This document shows positions 35,415-45,367 of a DNA stretch of 64,000 nucleotides, in pieces. The translations under genes and the position numbers were made by a program. The DNA is from Rhodocyclales bacterium (GTDB lineage: Bacteria > Pseudomonadota > Gammaproteobacteria > Burkholderiales > Rhodocyclaceae): positions 1-64,000 of the forward strand of contig JAQGMF010000038.1 in NCBI GenBank assembly GCA_028292505.1, given 5' to 3'. Each line of letters opens with the position of its first letter. Within the stretch, counting starts at the first letter, position 1. The notes below the pieces were generated by a model. The model saw only the letters and a program-made list of their open reading frames with translations. It did no database searches and was not told where the DNA came from.

Positions 35415-36143
35415 ATGAGCATTATCGAATTCGACAAGGTGAACAAATGGTTCGGGCAACACCACGTGCTGCGCGATATCAGCATGCAGGTCGAGGCCGG
35501 CGAACAGGTGGTGATCTGCGGACCATCGGGCTCGGGAAAATCCACACTGATTCGTCTCGTCAATCGGCTGGAGTCGCACGAGGAAGGCCAGCTGACGGTC
35601 GATGGCATCGTCATCGATGACAACGCAAAATCCATTGAGGCAGTGCGCCGCAAGGTTGGCATGGTGTTCCAGCAGTTCAACCTGTTTCCGCATCTGAGTG
35701 TGCTGGAGAACCTTACACTGGCGCCGGTATGGGTCAACGGCATCGCGCAAAAGGAAGCCGAAGCACAGGCCATGCAGCAACTCGAACGCGTGCACATCGC
35801 CGAACAGGCACACAAGTACCCACTGCAACTTTCCGGCGGTCAGCAGCAGCGCGTGGCGATCGCGCGTGCGCTATGCCTCGCACCGCGCATCCTGCTCTTC
35901 GACGAGCCGACCTCGGCGCTCGATCCGGAGATGATCAAGGAAGTACTCGATGTGATCGCCGAACTGGCCACCCAGGGCATAACCATACTATGCGTTACGC
36001 ATGAAATGGGTTTTGCCCGCTCGGTGGCTGATCGCGTGATTTTCATGGATGAGGGACAGATCGTCGAACAAGCTGCGCCGGAAGCGTTCTTCGACAATCC
36101 GCAGAGCCCACGACTGAAAGAATTCCTGTCGAAGATTCTGTAG
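35415..36143 (+). CDS. aapP: Amino-acid ABC transporter ATPase (AapP-like)
   Basis: The 242-residue ATPase has Walker A GPSGSGKST, the Q-loop in VFQQFNLFPHL, signature LSGGQQQR and Walker B ILLFDEPTSALD followed by the switch H in CVTHEMG. It powers uptake through AapQM. It ends the operon; repeat element C copy 2 begins 3 bp after its stop. Confidence 0.93.
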   Translation: MSIIEFDKVNKWFGQHHVLRDISMQVEAGEQVVICGPSGSGKSTLIRLVNRLESHEEGQLTVDGIVIDDNAKSIEAVRRKVGMVFQQFNLFPHLSVLENLTLAPVWVNGIAQKEAEAQAMQQLERVHIAEQAHKYPLQLSGGQQQRVAIARALCLAPRILLFDEPTSALDPEMIKEVLDVIAELATQGITILCVTHEMGFARSVADRVIFMDEGQIVEQAAPEAFFDNPQSPRLKEFLSKIL

Positions 36144-36145
36144 AA

Positions 36146-36325
36146 GCTGTTCATGATCTTTGCCTATTAATATTGAATACAGGCAATGAAAAAACCTTTC
36201 ACCACAGAGACACAGAGGCACAGAGGACCACGGAGGCTGCCCGCCTTTCTCTGTGGCCCTCTGTGCCTCTGTGTCTCTGTGGTAAAGCGCCCGCAGGGCC
36301 GATGGCGTCGGCTTGACGATATGCA
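36146..36325. repeat. Palindromic element C, copy 2 (inverted)
   Basis: Starts with GCTGTTCATGATCTTT at 36146 and holds the hairpin CACCACAGAGACACAGAGGC facing GCCTCTGTGTCTCTGTGG, then GGGCCGATGGCGTCGGC, which is the reverse complement of the core in copy 1 (20823-21052). Only one terminal repeat is evident. It fills the gap between convergent aapP and the FemAB-like gene. Confidence 0.8.
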
Positions 36326-36327
36326 CC

Positions 36328-37959
36328 TCAGCACAACACCTTCGACCATTCGATCATGCGCTGGGTGCGCGTCGCGAAACCATGCTTGAACTTTGAAATA
36401 TCGTTGCTCTTGCGCGCCTGCGTACCGCTTGCGTCGAAGCTGCCGAGACTGAATGTCTTGTTGCCACGCGCCCTTGAACGCTTGATGGCGTCCCACAATG
36501 ACAGGTGCGAAGTCCGGGTCAGCGGATCGAGCACCGGCCCCATGGAGCGGCCCCAGCAATAGGTGGACAAGCCGTGGTAGTCAGTGATGATGGAAGCGGC
36601 GATGGGGCCGTAAGTCTTGTGCCACACCAGACCAATCTCTCCGCCGTATTCGTCTATCCAGTCGCGATAGCAGCCGATCATGTCACGGGAAAACAGCAAC
36701 TGGTTGGAATCCATATTGCCCAGATACAGCAGTACGTCTTCCAGCGTTTTCGCATCGAGATGCACATCATCAACCGTCAACTCGCGCTGCCCGGCATTGA
36801 AATGGCATAAGGTCGACTGCGCCAGTACTTTCGATACGATGGGCTTGTAGGATTTGCGCACTGCCTTCCACAAGGCCTCTTCTGGCTGATCGAGCTCGAC
36901 CTCCATGCCGTAGCAAAGCATGGCTGCGTAGTTGTTCATCAGGAAGGGCAAGGGCGGACAGACACTGTCGTCGAGGGTGATCGTCAGCGCATTGCCGCGC
37001 TGGAGCAGCACACGCGGTTCGGCGTTGCGCAATATGGCCGGCACCATGTCTTCGAGTGGCGGCGCGTCCTCGTCCACACGAAACGGGTTGAGTACCCATG
37101 CGGTGTTGTCGATGCAATATCCACATGTCATTTCACAATAATACAGCGGCCGACCGGCTTCGCTGATGACGAAGGACTTGTCCACGTAGCCGAACAGGGT
37201 CGGCATCAAGCGCGCGTGGCGCAGCTTGTATTCCGCAAGAGGGCCGCCCGACAAGCCGCTACGCGAAGGCAGCAGCCCCTGCTTGAGCCAGCCCTGCACC
37301 GCCGGGGAACTCAAGGGCATTTCATCGAACTGGAAAGTCCGGCGGCCGATGGGAATGCGCTGGGCCGCCTGAATCTGTTCCTGCAACTGCGCGGCGTTCA
37401 GAAGGTTCGCCGCGGACGATTGCGGTGAAGACTTGCGATGCAGGTCCAGCAAACGCTGCACTGTCTCGGCCCGTCGCGGCGTATTGTCGAGAAGCGCCAC
37501 CACGCTTTTCAATCCGTCCTCCGCAGCGTTCAAGGCGCCGTTCTTGAACAGGATCAGCAGCAGCTCCGCCGCGATGTCGGCGTACTCGCCTTGGCCGGCC
37601 ATCTCCATGGCATATTGCAACATCGCCTGCGCATCCAGGCCGCCCGACAGCAAGCCGCGCACGAGCGCAAGCAACTGCGGTGCCTCATCGGACATTTGCG
37701 AGAACTGCTTGAGGAAAGCTTCGGCCTGCTTGGAGGATCCGAAGAAATAGTCGCGCAAGGCACGCGCCAGGAAGCGCGACGGCCCGCCCTTGCCGTCCGC
37801 ATCGGCGAGCGCTGCGGCCTGCATCTGCTGCATGGCCGCCACGATCTTGCCGCGCATGCCATCTGCATGAGAACTATCGCCACCGATTTCGCGGATCGCC
37901 GCCATGGAAAATGCCGGCGGCACATCCACAAGCCCTGCCGAAGTCGAAGACGTATTCAT
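36328..37959 (-). CDS. FemAB-like/GNAT protein with long N-terminal helical region
   Basis: Start chosen at ATG 37959 (MNTSSTSAGLVDVPPAFSMA). The 543-residue protein has an Ala/Leu-rich helical N-terminal half with repeat-like pairs (YAMEMAGQGEYADIAAELLL, NAAQLQEQIQAAQR) and a C-terminal FemAB-like domain. The latter shows EIGLVWHKTYGPIAASIITD, WDAIKRSRARGNKTFSLGSF and DISKFKHGFATR, parallel to the FemAB FDxGG...FKxxFG ending. The acceptor and donor are unknown. It ends 3 bp from repeat C; upstream is a 515-bp gap. Confidence 0.62.
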   Translation of the reverse strand: MNTSSTSAGLVDVPPAFSMAAIREIGGDSSHADGMRGKIVAAMQQMQAAALADADGKGGPSRFLARALRDYFFGSSKQAEAFLKQFSQMSDEAPQLLALVRGLLSGGLDAQAMLQYAMEMAGQGEYADIAAELLLILFKNGALNAAEDGLKSVVALLDNTPRRAETVQRLLDLHRKSSPQSSAANLLNAAQLQEQIQAAQRIPIGRRTFQFDEMPLSSPAVQGWLKQGLLPSRSGLSGGPLAEYKLRHARLMPTLFGYVDKSFVISEAGRPLYYCEMTCGYCIDNTAWVLNPFRVDEDAPPLEDMVPAILRNAEPRVLLQRGNALTITLDDSVCPPLPFLMNNYAAMLCYGMEVELDQPEEALWKAVRKSYKPIVSKVLAQSTLCHFNAGQRELTVDDVHLDAKTLEDVLLYLGNMDSNQLLFSRDMIGCYRDWIDEYGGEIGLVWHKTYGPIAASIITDYHGLSTYCWGRSMGPVLDPLTRTSHLSLWDAIKRSRARGNKTFSLGSFDASGTQARKSNDISKFKHGFATRTQRMIEWSKVLC

Positions 37960-38474
37960 GCCAGAGTCCTGTCTTGCACAATGGGTAAGGTGAGAGACGA
38001 CTCGCCCCCGGAGGCGCCCGATGGCTTGTGCAAGCTTAGCCTGTGTCGTGGACCGCGCGTCGGCGCAATTGCGCAGACAAACCGGGGTAATTCGCAGGCG
38101 CCACATGGCATTGATCGCGCGCGAGCCTCAGCGTTATGCATCAAGCATTAGTGAGCCATCGCATGATCTTCGTGAAAGATGGACGGGAATCCGCAACGTG
38201 AACACCTAGTCGCCAGGTATTGAAAGCCCCTGCAATACGCGCGGCGCAAACAAATCGTACACCGCCGCAGCCGGGCTCACCACCGTGTGGAGTACTATCC
38301 CTATGATGCGACCGGCTCGAACACACGCCATAGCCCCTAACAGGCGAGTGTAAGTCGGCGGCGCCGCCTGTTGCTTTTACCACGCCCGCGAAATAACGCA
38401 GTGGAAGGCACCGTGGCGCATCCTCCTCATTCGACCCTAAATTCATCCATTCGTTTGCCTGTCATGGCACACGC
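37960..38474. other. Gene-free stretch, nothing recognised
   Basis: This 515-bp stretch lies between divergent genes. A minus-strand frame of about 100 codons (38141-38446) lacks protein character. I see no tRNA, riboswitch or repeat; it presumably holds the promoters of the flanking genes. Confidence 0.6.
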
Positions 38475-41400
38475 ATGCCGATGACACAGCAAGCTATTGC
38501 CCCCGAATCAGGGGGTGGAACGCGCCGCAAACTGATCTTGCCGACGGGTACGCTGCTTGGCTTCGTCCTCGCCATACTCGCAGTCCTGCTCATCGCTTTC
38601 GTCTCGTTCCGCGCGCTCGAAGTCCGCACGCGCACTGCGGCACGCGTCACCCATACCATTGAAGTCATGGCGCAACTACTGGCCCTGACCTCCACACTCA
38701 AAGATGCGGAGACCAGTCAGCGGGGCTTTCTCCTCACCGGCACGGAGGAAAGCCTGGCGCCCTACACCAATGCCAAGCTGGAGCTCGCTGACGAGATCAA
38801 CAAAATCCGCGCCCAGACGGTCGACAATCCCTCGCAGCAACAACGCGTCGATGCGCTCGAGCGGCTGGTGGCAGAGAAAATGGCGGAGCTGGGCCGCACC
38901 ATCACGTTGCGACGCTCGGGCGATGCGGCGGCGGCGGTTGCCGTACTGCGTACCGACGACGGCAAGGCCGCGATGGCGCGCATCCGTGTCGTGCTCACCG
39001 AAATGGAAACGGAAGAGCGCAGCGTGCTGGCCACACGCCAGATCGAATGGCAAGATGCCATCGGCGTTTCTGCTGCCGTTGCCTGGGGGGGCTCGGCGCT
39101 ACTGCTGATGCTGATCGTCGCTGCAGCGGTCATATCGTCACGCGATTTCAAGGCGCGCGAAACAGAAGTGTGGTTGCGCGCGGGGCTTGCGGGCCTGGGC
39201 AAACGCATACGCGGTGACCAGGCGCTCGACAAACTCGGCGCCAACGTGCTCAGTTTCCTGGCGGACTATCTGGATGCCCAGGTCGGCGCGCTCTATATTG
39301 CGGAGCAGGACGGTCATTTCCGTCGCTTCGCCAGCTATGCCATTGAACCAGGCAGGGAGCAGGAAGACGTACATTCAGGCGAGGGCTTGCTGGGACAGGC
39401 AGCCAAAGAAAATCGCCCACTGCATGTACGCAACGTGCCGGAGGGCTATCTGTCGGTCAACTCCAGCATCGGCCGCAGCCGACCCAGTTCACTTCTCATT
39501 GCGCCGGCAGGCGTGGATGGTGTCGTCCAGGCGGTGCTGGAACTGGGCTTCTTCCGTAATCTTCGTCCCGCCGACGAGGCCTTGCTCGCGCGCGTCTCCG
39601 AGGCGTTGGCGGTGGCAGTGCGCACGGCCAAAGACCGCACCCGCCTCGAAGAACTGCTCGCAGAAACGCAGCGGCAGGCCGAGGAGCTGCAGACCCAACA
39701 AGAGGAGTTGCGCGTCAACAATGAAGAGCTCGAAGAACAGGGACGCGTGCTCAAGGAGTCGCAGGCGCAGATGGTGGCGCAACAGGCTGAACTCGAGCAG
39801 AGCAACACGCAGCTCGAAGAGCACACGCGACTGCTCGAAAACCAGAAGGACGATCTGTCGCGCGCCCAGCTCATCCTCACCGACAAGGCCACCGAGCTCG
39901 AACGCACCAACCAGTACAAGAGCGAATTCCTGGCCAATATGAGCCATGAATTGCGCACACCACTGAACTCCACGCTGATCCTCGCCAAACTACTCGCCGA
40001 CAACAAGAGCGGCAACCTCAACGAAGAGCAGGTGAAGTTCGCGCAGACCATTTCGTCGGCCGGCAACGATCTGCTAGCGCTGATCAATGACATTCTCGAT
40101 CTGTCCAAGATCCAATCGGGCAAGGTCGACGTCGATATCGAGCCCGTATCCCTCGAACGTACCGTCGATTCGCTCGTCAAGGCCTTGCAGCCCGTAGCGC
40201 GCCAGAAAGGGCTTGGCTTCACGGCCAGCGTCGATCCGAGCGCGCCGGAAAAAATTGAAACAGACCCTCAGCGTCTTGGCCAGATTCTCAAAAACCTGCT
40301 CTCCAACGCCTTGAAGTTTACCGAGACGGGAGAGGTCTCACTGCGCGTGTTCCCGGCTGCAAGTGATAGCGTGTCGTTTGCCATACATGACAGCGGCATT
40401 GGCATCGCAGAGCACCAGCGCGACATCATCTTCGAAGCCTTCCGCCAGGCCGATGGCAGCACGCACCGCAAATACGGCGGCACGGGTCTCGGTCTTTCCA
40501 TCTCGCGCGATCTGGCGCGCTTGCTCGGTGGCGACATCAGCGTGCGCAGCACCCTTGGCGAAGGCAGTATTTTCACGCTGACCCTGCCACTGGTTTGTGT
40601 CATCGACCTCGAAGGCCAGGCCGCGCGCGCATGGGGCAATCACGCTCACGAAGTGCGCCCTGCCGCCAGCATTGCAATGCCGCTGGCCCCTATTGCGGTC
40701 AGCGTGTCCGCGCCGTCGCCAAGCGGGACCGATGACGATCGCGAACGACTCATGCCTGGCAAGCGCCTCATCCTGGTCATCGAAGACGATGTGCGCTTCG
40801 CAGCCATCCTGCACGATCTGGCGCATGAAATGGCTTTTCAGTGCATCGTCACGCATACCGCGAACGACGGTCTGGCCGCTGCCTTGACGTACCGCCCGAG
40901 CGCCATCCTGCTGGACATGAATCTGCCTGATCACTCCGGGCTCAGCGTGCTCGATCAGCTCAAACGCGATCCACGCACACGTCATATCCCGGTGCATGTC
41001 GCTTCGGTGGCGGACTATATCAAGGAGGCGCTGGAGCTCGGTGCGATCGGCTACGTCCTGAAACCCGTCAAACGCGAACAGCTGGTCGAAGCGATACAGC
41101 GCCTCGAAGAAAAATTCTCGCAGGGCCTGCGGCACGTGTTGGTCGTCGAAGACGACGCGCGACAGCGTGAGAGCATCCGCCTGCTGCTATCCAACGAAGG
41201 CGTACGCATCACCGACGTGGGCAATGCGACCGACGCGCTGGCGCAATTGAAAACCTCGGCCTTCGACTGCGTGGTCATGGATTTCAACCTGCCCGATCTG
41301 AGCGGTTACGAGTTGCTGGAAAAAATGGCCGAGCAGGAAGATGTGTCATTTCCACCTGTCATCGTCTACACCGGCCGCTCCCTGACGCGCGACGAAGAAC

Positions 41401-41948
41401 AGCGACTGCGGCGCTTCTCCAAGTCCATCATCATCAAGGACGCGCGCTCGCCCGAGCGCCTGCTCGATGAGGTCACCCTCTTTCTTCACCAGGTGGAAAC
41501 AACGCTGCCCGCCGAAAGCCAACGCATATTGAAGGCCGCGCGCGACCGCGAGTCGACGTTGCATGGACGTCGTATTCTCGTCGTGGAAGACGACGTGCGA
41601 AACATCTTCGCCCTGTCGAGCGTGCTCGAGCCGCGCGGCGCCAAGGTCGAGATTGCACGCAACGGCAGGGAGGCGCTCGAAATACTCACGCGCAGCATGG
41701 CGCCGAATGCTGACACGATTGACCTGGTCTTGATGGACATCATGATGCCGGAGATGGATGGCTTCACGGCCATGTGCGAGATACGCAAACGCACCGAATG
41801 GAAAAAGCTGCCCATCATCGCGCTCACTGCCAAGGCGATGAAGGACGACCAGGAAAAATGCCTCGCCGCTGGTGCCAACGATTACATCGCCAAGCCCCTC
41901 GACGTCGACAAGCTGCTATCGCTCGTGCGCGTGTGGATGCCAACCTGA
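38475..41948 (+). CDS. Hybrid sensor histidine kinase: CHASE3-GAF-HK-REC-REC-REC
   Basis: The 1157-residue protein has a membrane helix near residues 22-44, a CHASE3 domain (ETSQRGFLLTGTEES) and a second helix near 200-220. Then come a GAF domain (about 235-390), a long Glu/Gln-rich coiled coil (about 395-480) and the kinase core. H491 is in MSHELRTPLNS; ATP-site blocks are NLLSNALKF, DSGIGIAEH and GGTGLGLSIS. Three receivers follow: about 764-880 (D814), 887-1005 (near D936) and 1030-1157 (LVLMDIMMPEMDG). It heads a four-gene operon with CheR, CheB and a REC-kinase. Confidence 0.93.
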   Translation: MPMTQQAIAPESGGGTRRKLILPTGTLLGFVLAILAVLLIAFVSFRALEVRTRTAARVTHTIEVMAQLLALTSTLKDAETSQRGFLLTGTEESLAPYTNAKLELADEINKIRAQTVDNPSQQQRVDALERLVAEKMAELGRTITLRRSGDAAAAVAVLRTDDGKAAMARIRVVLTEMETEERSVLATRQIEWQDAIGVSAAVAWGGSALLLMLIVAAAVISSRDFKARETEVWLRAGLAGLGKRIRGDQALDKLGANVLSFLADYLDAQVGALYIAEQDGHFRRFASYAIEPGREQEDVHSGEGLLGQAAKENRPLHVRNVPEGYLSVNSSIGRSRPSSLLIAPAGVDGVVQAVLELGFFRNLRPADEALLARVSEALAVAVRTAKDRTRLEELLAETQRQAEELQTQQEELRVNNEELEEQGRVLKESQAQMVAQQAELEQSNTQLEEHTRLLENQKDDLSRAQLILTDKATELERTNQYKSEFLANMSHELRTPLNSTLILAKLLADNKSGNLNEEQVKFAQTISSAGNDLLALINDILDLSKIQSGKVDVDIEPVSLERTVDSLVKALQPVARQKGLGFTASVDPSAPEKIETDPQRLGQILKNLLSNALKFTETGEVSLRVFPAASDSVSFAIHDSGIGIAEHQRDIIFEAFRQADGSTHRKYGGTGLGLSISRDLARLLGGDISVRSTLGEGSIFTLTLPLVCVIDLEGQAARAWGNHAHEVRPAASIAMPLAPIAVSVSAPSPSGTDDDRERLMPGKRLILVIEDDVRFAAILHDLAHEMAFQCIVTHTANDGLAAALTYRPSAILLDMNLPDHSGLSVLDQLKRDPRTRHIPVHVASVADYIKEALELGAIGYVLKPVKREQLVEAIQRLEEKFSQGLRHVLVVEDDARQRESIRLLLSNEGVRITDVGNATDALAQLKTSAFDCVVMDFNLPDLSGYELLEKMAEQEDVSFPPVIVYTGRSLTRDEEQRLRRFSKSIIIKDARSPERLLDEVTLFLHQVETTLPAESQRILKAARDRESTLHGRRILVVEDDVRNIFALSSVLEPRGAKVEIARNGREALEILTRSMAPNADTIDLVLMDIMMPEMDGFTAMCEIRKRTEWKKLPIIALTAKAMKDDQEKCLAAGANDYIAKPLDVDKLLSLVRVWMPT

Positions 41949-41962
41949 AGGGAGCAATCGCC

Positions 41963-42787
41963 GTGCTTGCACAGGATTTCGATATCGAGCTGCGGTTGCT
42001 CATCGACGCCATCTATCTCAAGTACCACTACGACTTCCGTGGCTACGCCCGTGCCTCCCTGAAGCGGCGGCTGACGACAGCCATGCAGCATTTCTCCTGC
42101 CGCACGCTGTCGCAGTTGCAGGACAAGGCTCTGCATGACGACACCGTGTTTTCCGCCCTGCTCGACTACCTCACGGTACAGGTCAGTGAGATGTTCCGCG
42201 ACCCGGGCTACTTTCTGTCGCTGCGTCAAAAAGTGGTGCCGCTGCTGCGCACCTACCCTTCGCTGAAAATATGGGTCGCGGGCTGCAGCAGTGGCGAAGA
42301 GGCCTACTCGCTCGCCATACTGCTGCGCGAAGAGGGCCTGCTCGAGCGCACACTCATCTATGCCACCGACATCAATACGCAGGCCCTGCAGAAAGCGCAG
42401 GCAGGGGTCTATGCCTTGGAGCGCATCGCGGGCTTTACCGAAAACCACAGCAAGTCCGGCACAAGCTCCTCGCTTTCGGATTCCTACACTGCGGCGTATG
42501 GCCGAGCTGTTTTCGACAAGACCCTGACACAGCATATCGTCTTCTCCGACCACAGCCTGGCCACCGACAGCGTATTCGCCGAAGTGCAGCTTGTCTCCTG
42601 TCGCAACGTGCTCATCTACTTCAACCGCGAATTGCAGGACCGTGCCATCGGTCTGTTCCGCGATGCGCTATGCCATAAGGGTTTTCTCGGCATCGGTACG
42701 AAAGAATCCTTGCGCTTCTCCAGCCATGCAGATGCCTTCGTCGAGCTCGCGCGCGAGGACCGTGTCTTCCAGAAGGCCGCAGCATGA
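41963..42787 (+). CDS. cheR: CheR-type MCP glutamate methyltransferase
   Basis: Start is GTG 41963, with GAAGGGAG about 10 bases upstream; the longer open frame runs back through the kinase gene. The 274-residue protein has the CheR N-domain (YDFRGYARASLKRRLTTAMQ), motif I IWVAGCSSGEEAYSLAILL and SCRNVLIYFNRELQDRAIGLF. It methylates glutamates on chemoreceptor-like proteins with SAM. No chemoreceptor gene is in the window, so the kinase's coiled coil is a possible substrate, by inference. It overlaps cheB by ATGA. Confidence 0.9.
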   Translation: MLAQDFDIELRLLIDAIYLKYHYDFRGYARASLKRRLTTAMQHFSCRTLSQLQDKALHDDTVFSALLDYLTVQVSEMFRDPGYFLSLRQKVVPLLRTYPSLKIWVAGCSSGEEAYSLAILLREEGLLERTLIYATDINTQALQKAQAGVYALERIAGFTENHSKSGTSSSLSDSYTAAYGRAVFDKTLTQHIVFSDHSLATDSVFAEVQLVSCRNVLIYFNRELQDRAIGLFRDALCHKGFLGIGTKESLRFSSHADAFVELAREDRVFQKAAA

Positions 42788-43401
42788 AGAGTTCGCGTGC
42801 GAGCACCGCGATAGATGCCATCGTAATAGGCGCGTCCACCGGCGGCGTGGAGGCGCTCGGCGCGCTTTTGCCCGCGCTGCCCACTAACCTGCGCGCCGCC
42901 GTTTTCATCGTGCTGCATCTGCCGCGAGAGCGGCCCAGCCTGCTTGTCGACATCTTCAAGGGCAAGTGCGCGCGGCCTGTCAGCGAAGCCCAGGACAAGG
43001 AACCCGTCGTGCCGGGTAGCGTCTACTTTGCGCCGCCCAACTACCACCTGCTGATAGACAAGGGGCCGCAATTGGCCCTGTCGGCCGACGAGCCGGTGAA
43101 CTTCTCGCGCCCTTCCATCGACGTGCTCTTCGAGTCTGCCGCCGACGTGTACGGCGAGCGGCTCATGGGCATCATCCTGACCGGCGCCAATCAGGACGGC
43201 GCCGTCGGCCTGCAGGCAGTGCAGCGCGTCGGCGGCATTGCCCTCGTGCAGCAGCCACGCGGTGCCGATGCGCCAATCATGCCCGAGGCAGCCCTCAAGC
43301 AGAATCCTGGCGCACAGGCTTGTTCTCTCGAACAGCTCGCGGGCTTGCTGGGCACGCTCGCAAACGGCCGTCCCCTGGTACCCCCGCATGCAACAAACTG
43401 A
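42784..43401 (+). CDS. cheB: CheB-type methylesterase without receiver domain
   Basis: The 205-residue protein is only the CheB catalytic domain. The triad is visible: S18 in IGASTGGVEAL, H45 in FIVLHLPRE and D138 in LTGANQDGAVG. The usual N-terminal receiver is absent, so activity must be controlled another way, perhaps by the receivers of the flanking kinases. It overlaps cheR by ATGA and the next gene by 14 bp. Confidence 0.9.
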   Translation: MKSSRASTAIDAIVIGASTGGVEALGALLPALPTNLRAAVFIVLHLPRERPSLLVDIFKGKCARPVSEAQDKEPVVPGSVYFAPPNYHLLIDKGPQLALSADEPVNFSRPSIDVLFESAADVYGERLMGIILTGANQDGAVGLQAVQRVGGIALVQQPRGADAPIMPEAALKQNPGAQACSLEQLAGLLGTLANGRPLVPPHATN

Positions 43402-44521
43402 ATACATCCAGCCACGGGTGAAGTGCCTGCTCGTCGACGACCTCGACGAGAACCTGCTCGCCCTGTCGGCCTTGCTGGCGCCGCATGACGTCGACATATT
43501 CACTGCACGCTCCGGTCTGGAAGCGCTGGAATTACTCCTTGTGCATAATATGGCGCTCGCCTTTCTCGACGTGCAAATGCCCGACATGGATGGCTTCGAA
43601 CTCGCCGAGCTGATCCGTGGCAGCGAGCGCACGCGCAATGTGCCGCTCATCTTCGTCACCGCGGGCACGCGCGATGAGTACCGGCTTTTCAAAGGATATG
43701 ACAGCGGCGCAGTAGACTTCCTCTACAAGCCCATCGAGCCGCACATCCTCAAGAGCAAAGCCGACATCTTCTTCCAGCTTCACCGCCAGAAGTTACAGCT
43801 CGCCCACGAGTTGCAACAGCGTACCGAAACGCTGCGCCTGAACGAAATGTTCATGGCCGTGCTCGGCCATGACCTGCGCAACCCGCTGAGCGCCATCGTC
43901 ACCTCCGCCCACATCTTGCAGCAGGGCTCGCAAGACGTCATGGTGAAGCAAGCCGCCACGCGTATGCTCTCGAGCGGCAAGCGCATGAGCAGCATGATCG
44001 AAGACATGCTCGACCTCGCACGCGCCAGACTGGCCGGTGGCATTCCACTCAAGCGCGAGCATACCGATCTCGGCGCCCTGGTGCAGCGCGTCGCACAGGA
44101 ACACCTCGCCGCCACAACGGAGCGGCGCCTCGAAGTGCAACACCATGGCGATCTCAACGGCGAGTGGGACACAGACCGTCTCGCCCAGGTCGCCTCCAAC
44201 CTCATCGGCAACGCCTTGCAACACGGCGACGAAAACGACGCGATACAAGTGCGCCTCGACGGCACACATGCCGATGTCGTAACGATGTCGGTCGCCAGCA
44301 CAGGCAGGATTCCTGCCGAAGTACTACCGCATATCTTCGACCCCTTCCGCGGCGGCCAGCGCGACGCCGGCCGCAACGACGGCCTGGGTCTCGGCCTCTA
44401 CATCGTGCAGCAGATCGTCAATGCCCATCACGGCAGCGTCGAGGTGCGCCCCGAAGACCCCGATCGCACTGTCTTCTTCGTGGAGGTGCCGCGTCGGGGG
44501 GTATCGATCGTCAAGCTGTAA
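43388..44521 (+). CDS. Response regulator-histidine kinase fusion (REC-HK)
   Basis: Start chosen at ATG 43388, inside the cheB end. The 377-residue protein has an N-terminal receiver with phospho-acceptor D61 in AFLDVQMPDMDGFE, then a histidine kinase core with H161 in VLGHDLRNPLSAIV, NLIGNALQH and GLGLGLYIVQQI. No membrane segment is present. This domain order often allows phosphorelay to or from a hybrid kinase, here probably the protein at 38475. Confidence 0.9.
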   Translation: MQQTEYIQPRVKCLLVDDLDENLLALSALLAPHDVDIFTARSGLEALELLLVHNMALAFLDVQMPDMDGFELAELIRGSERTRNVPLIFVTAGTRDEYRLFKGYDSGAVDFLYKPIEPHILKSKADIFFQLHRQKLQLAHELQQRTETLRLNEMFMAVLGHDLRNPLSAIVTSAHILQQGSQDVMVKQAATRMLSSGKRMSSMIEDMLDLARARLAGGIPLKREHTDLGALVQRVAQEHLAATTERRLEVQHHGDLNGEWDTDRLAQVASNLIGNALQHGDENDAIQVRLDGTHADVVTMSVASTGRIPAEVLPHIFDPFRGGQRDAGRNDGLGLGLYIVQQIVNAHHGSVEVRPEDPDRTVFFVEVPRRGVSIVKL

Positions 44522-44549
44522 GCGTCGCAGACACCACTCGCATCGGAAT

Positions 44550-45116
44550 TCAGTGCCCCGAAGAGTCTCCACGGCGACCGGCTTCGAACAGGAACCAGGT
44601 GCGCCGTTCGGTCTCGTCGATCCATACCTCGATCAGGCTCGCGCTGGCGATGTCGTGATGCTGATCGCATACTTCGTGCGTCTCGCGCAGACGCGCAACG
44701 AGTATCTTGTTGTCATCGCATAGCTCGGCCAGCATGTCCGAGGGCTCGACGTACTCGGCGTCGTTGTCGGCGATACGCTGCATGCGCGCGATATGCCCGA
44801 TCGAGCGCAGCGTGGTGCCGCCCAGCTTGCGCACGCGCTCCGCGAGCGGATCGGCCATGGCATAGATCTGGTCGGACTGTTCATCGAGCATCACGTGATA
44901 GTCGCGAAAATGCGGGCCGCTCATATGCCAGTGAAAATTCTTTGTCTTCAGGTACAGCGCAAAGACGTCGGCAAGAATGCCGTTCAGTGCGCCCGTAATG
45001 TCGCGCGTGGCAGTGGGCTTAAGGTCGGTCGGGGTGAGCAGCGGCGCCTTTTGACGCTGTTTTGGGCTCGGGCTGGGGCTGGGGCCGCGTGCAGATTTCG
45101 TGGCGGGCTTTTTCAT
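44550..45116 (-). CDS. dps: Dps family ferritin-like protein
   Basis: The 188-residue protein has the Dps ferroxidase site across KNFHWHMSGPHFRDYHVMLD and DQIYAMADPLAERVRKLGG. The first 40 residues are a Lys/Pro/Ser-rich tail (KKPATKSARGPSPSPSPKQR), which fits non-specific DNA binding. Dps oxidises and stores iron and protects DNA during starvation and oxidative stress. The gene is convergent with the REC-kinase operon. Confidence 0.92.
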   Translation of the reverse strand: MKKPATKSARGPSPSPSPKQRQKAPLLTPTDLKPTATRDITGALNGILADVFALYLKTKNFHWHMSGPHFRDYHVMLDEQSDQIYAMADPLAERVRKLGGTTLRSIGHIARMQRIADNDAEYVEPSDMLAELCDDNKILVARLRETHEVCDQHHDIASASLIEVWIDETERRTWFLFEAGRRGDSSGH

Positions 45117-45367
45117 ATTTCACGCTCCTCAATCATTGCAAAAAGGGGATCTTCATTCTGGTACATGCCACGGCGAATCGCGAGAGAACATTCCGCGCAT
45201 GTAAATATGTCGTCTCCCGCAGTAAGCATTGCAATGTTTCGGTCTTTTGTCGCGGCGCGGCCCTGTCACCACGCGGGGAACCTTTCTTGCAGCCCGATCC
45301 TTGGGTCCGATGACATCAGACCCAGGTCCCTCCGGGACGAATCACCAAGACGAAAAGGAGCAGGAAT

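Noticed and set aside
38141-38446. 101-codon minus-strand frame in the 515-bp gap
   Set aside because: No domain, low-complexity Gly/Arg/Ser character and no ribosome-binding site.
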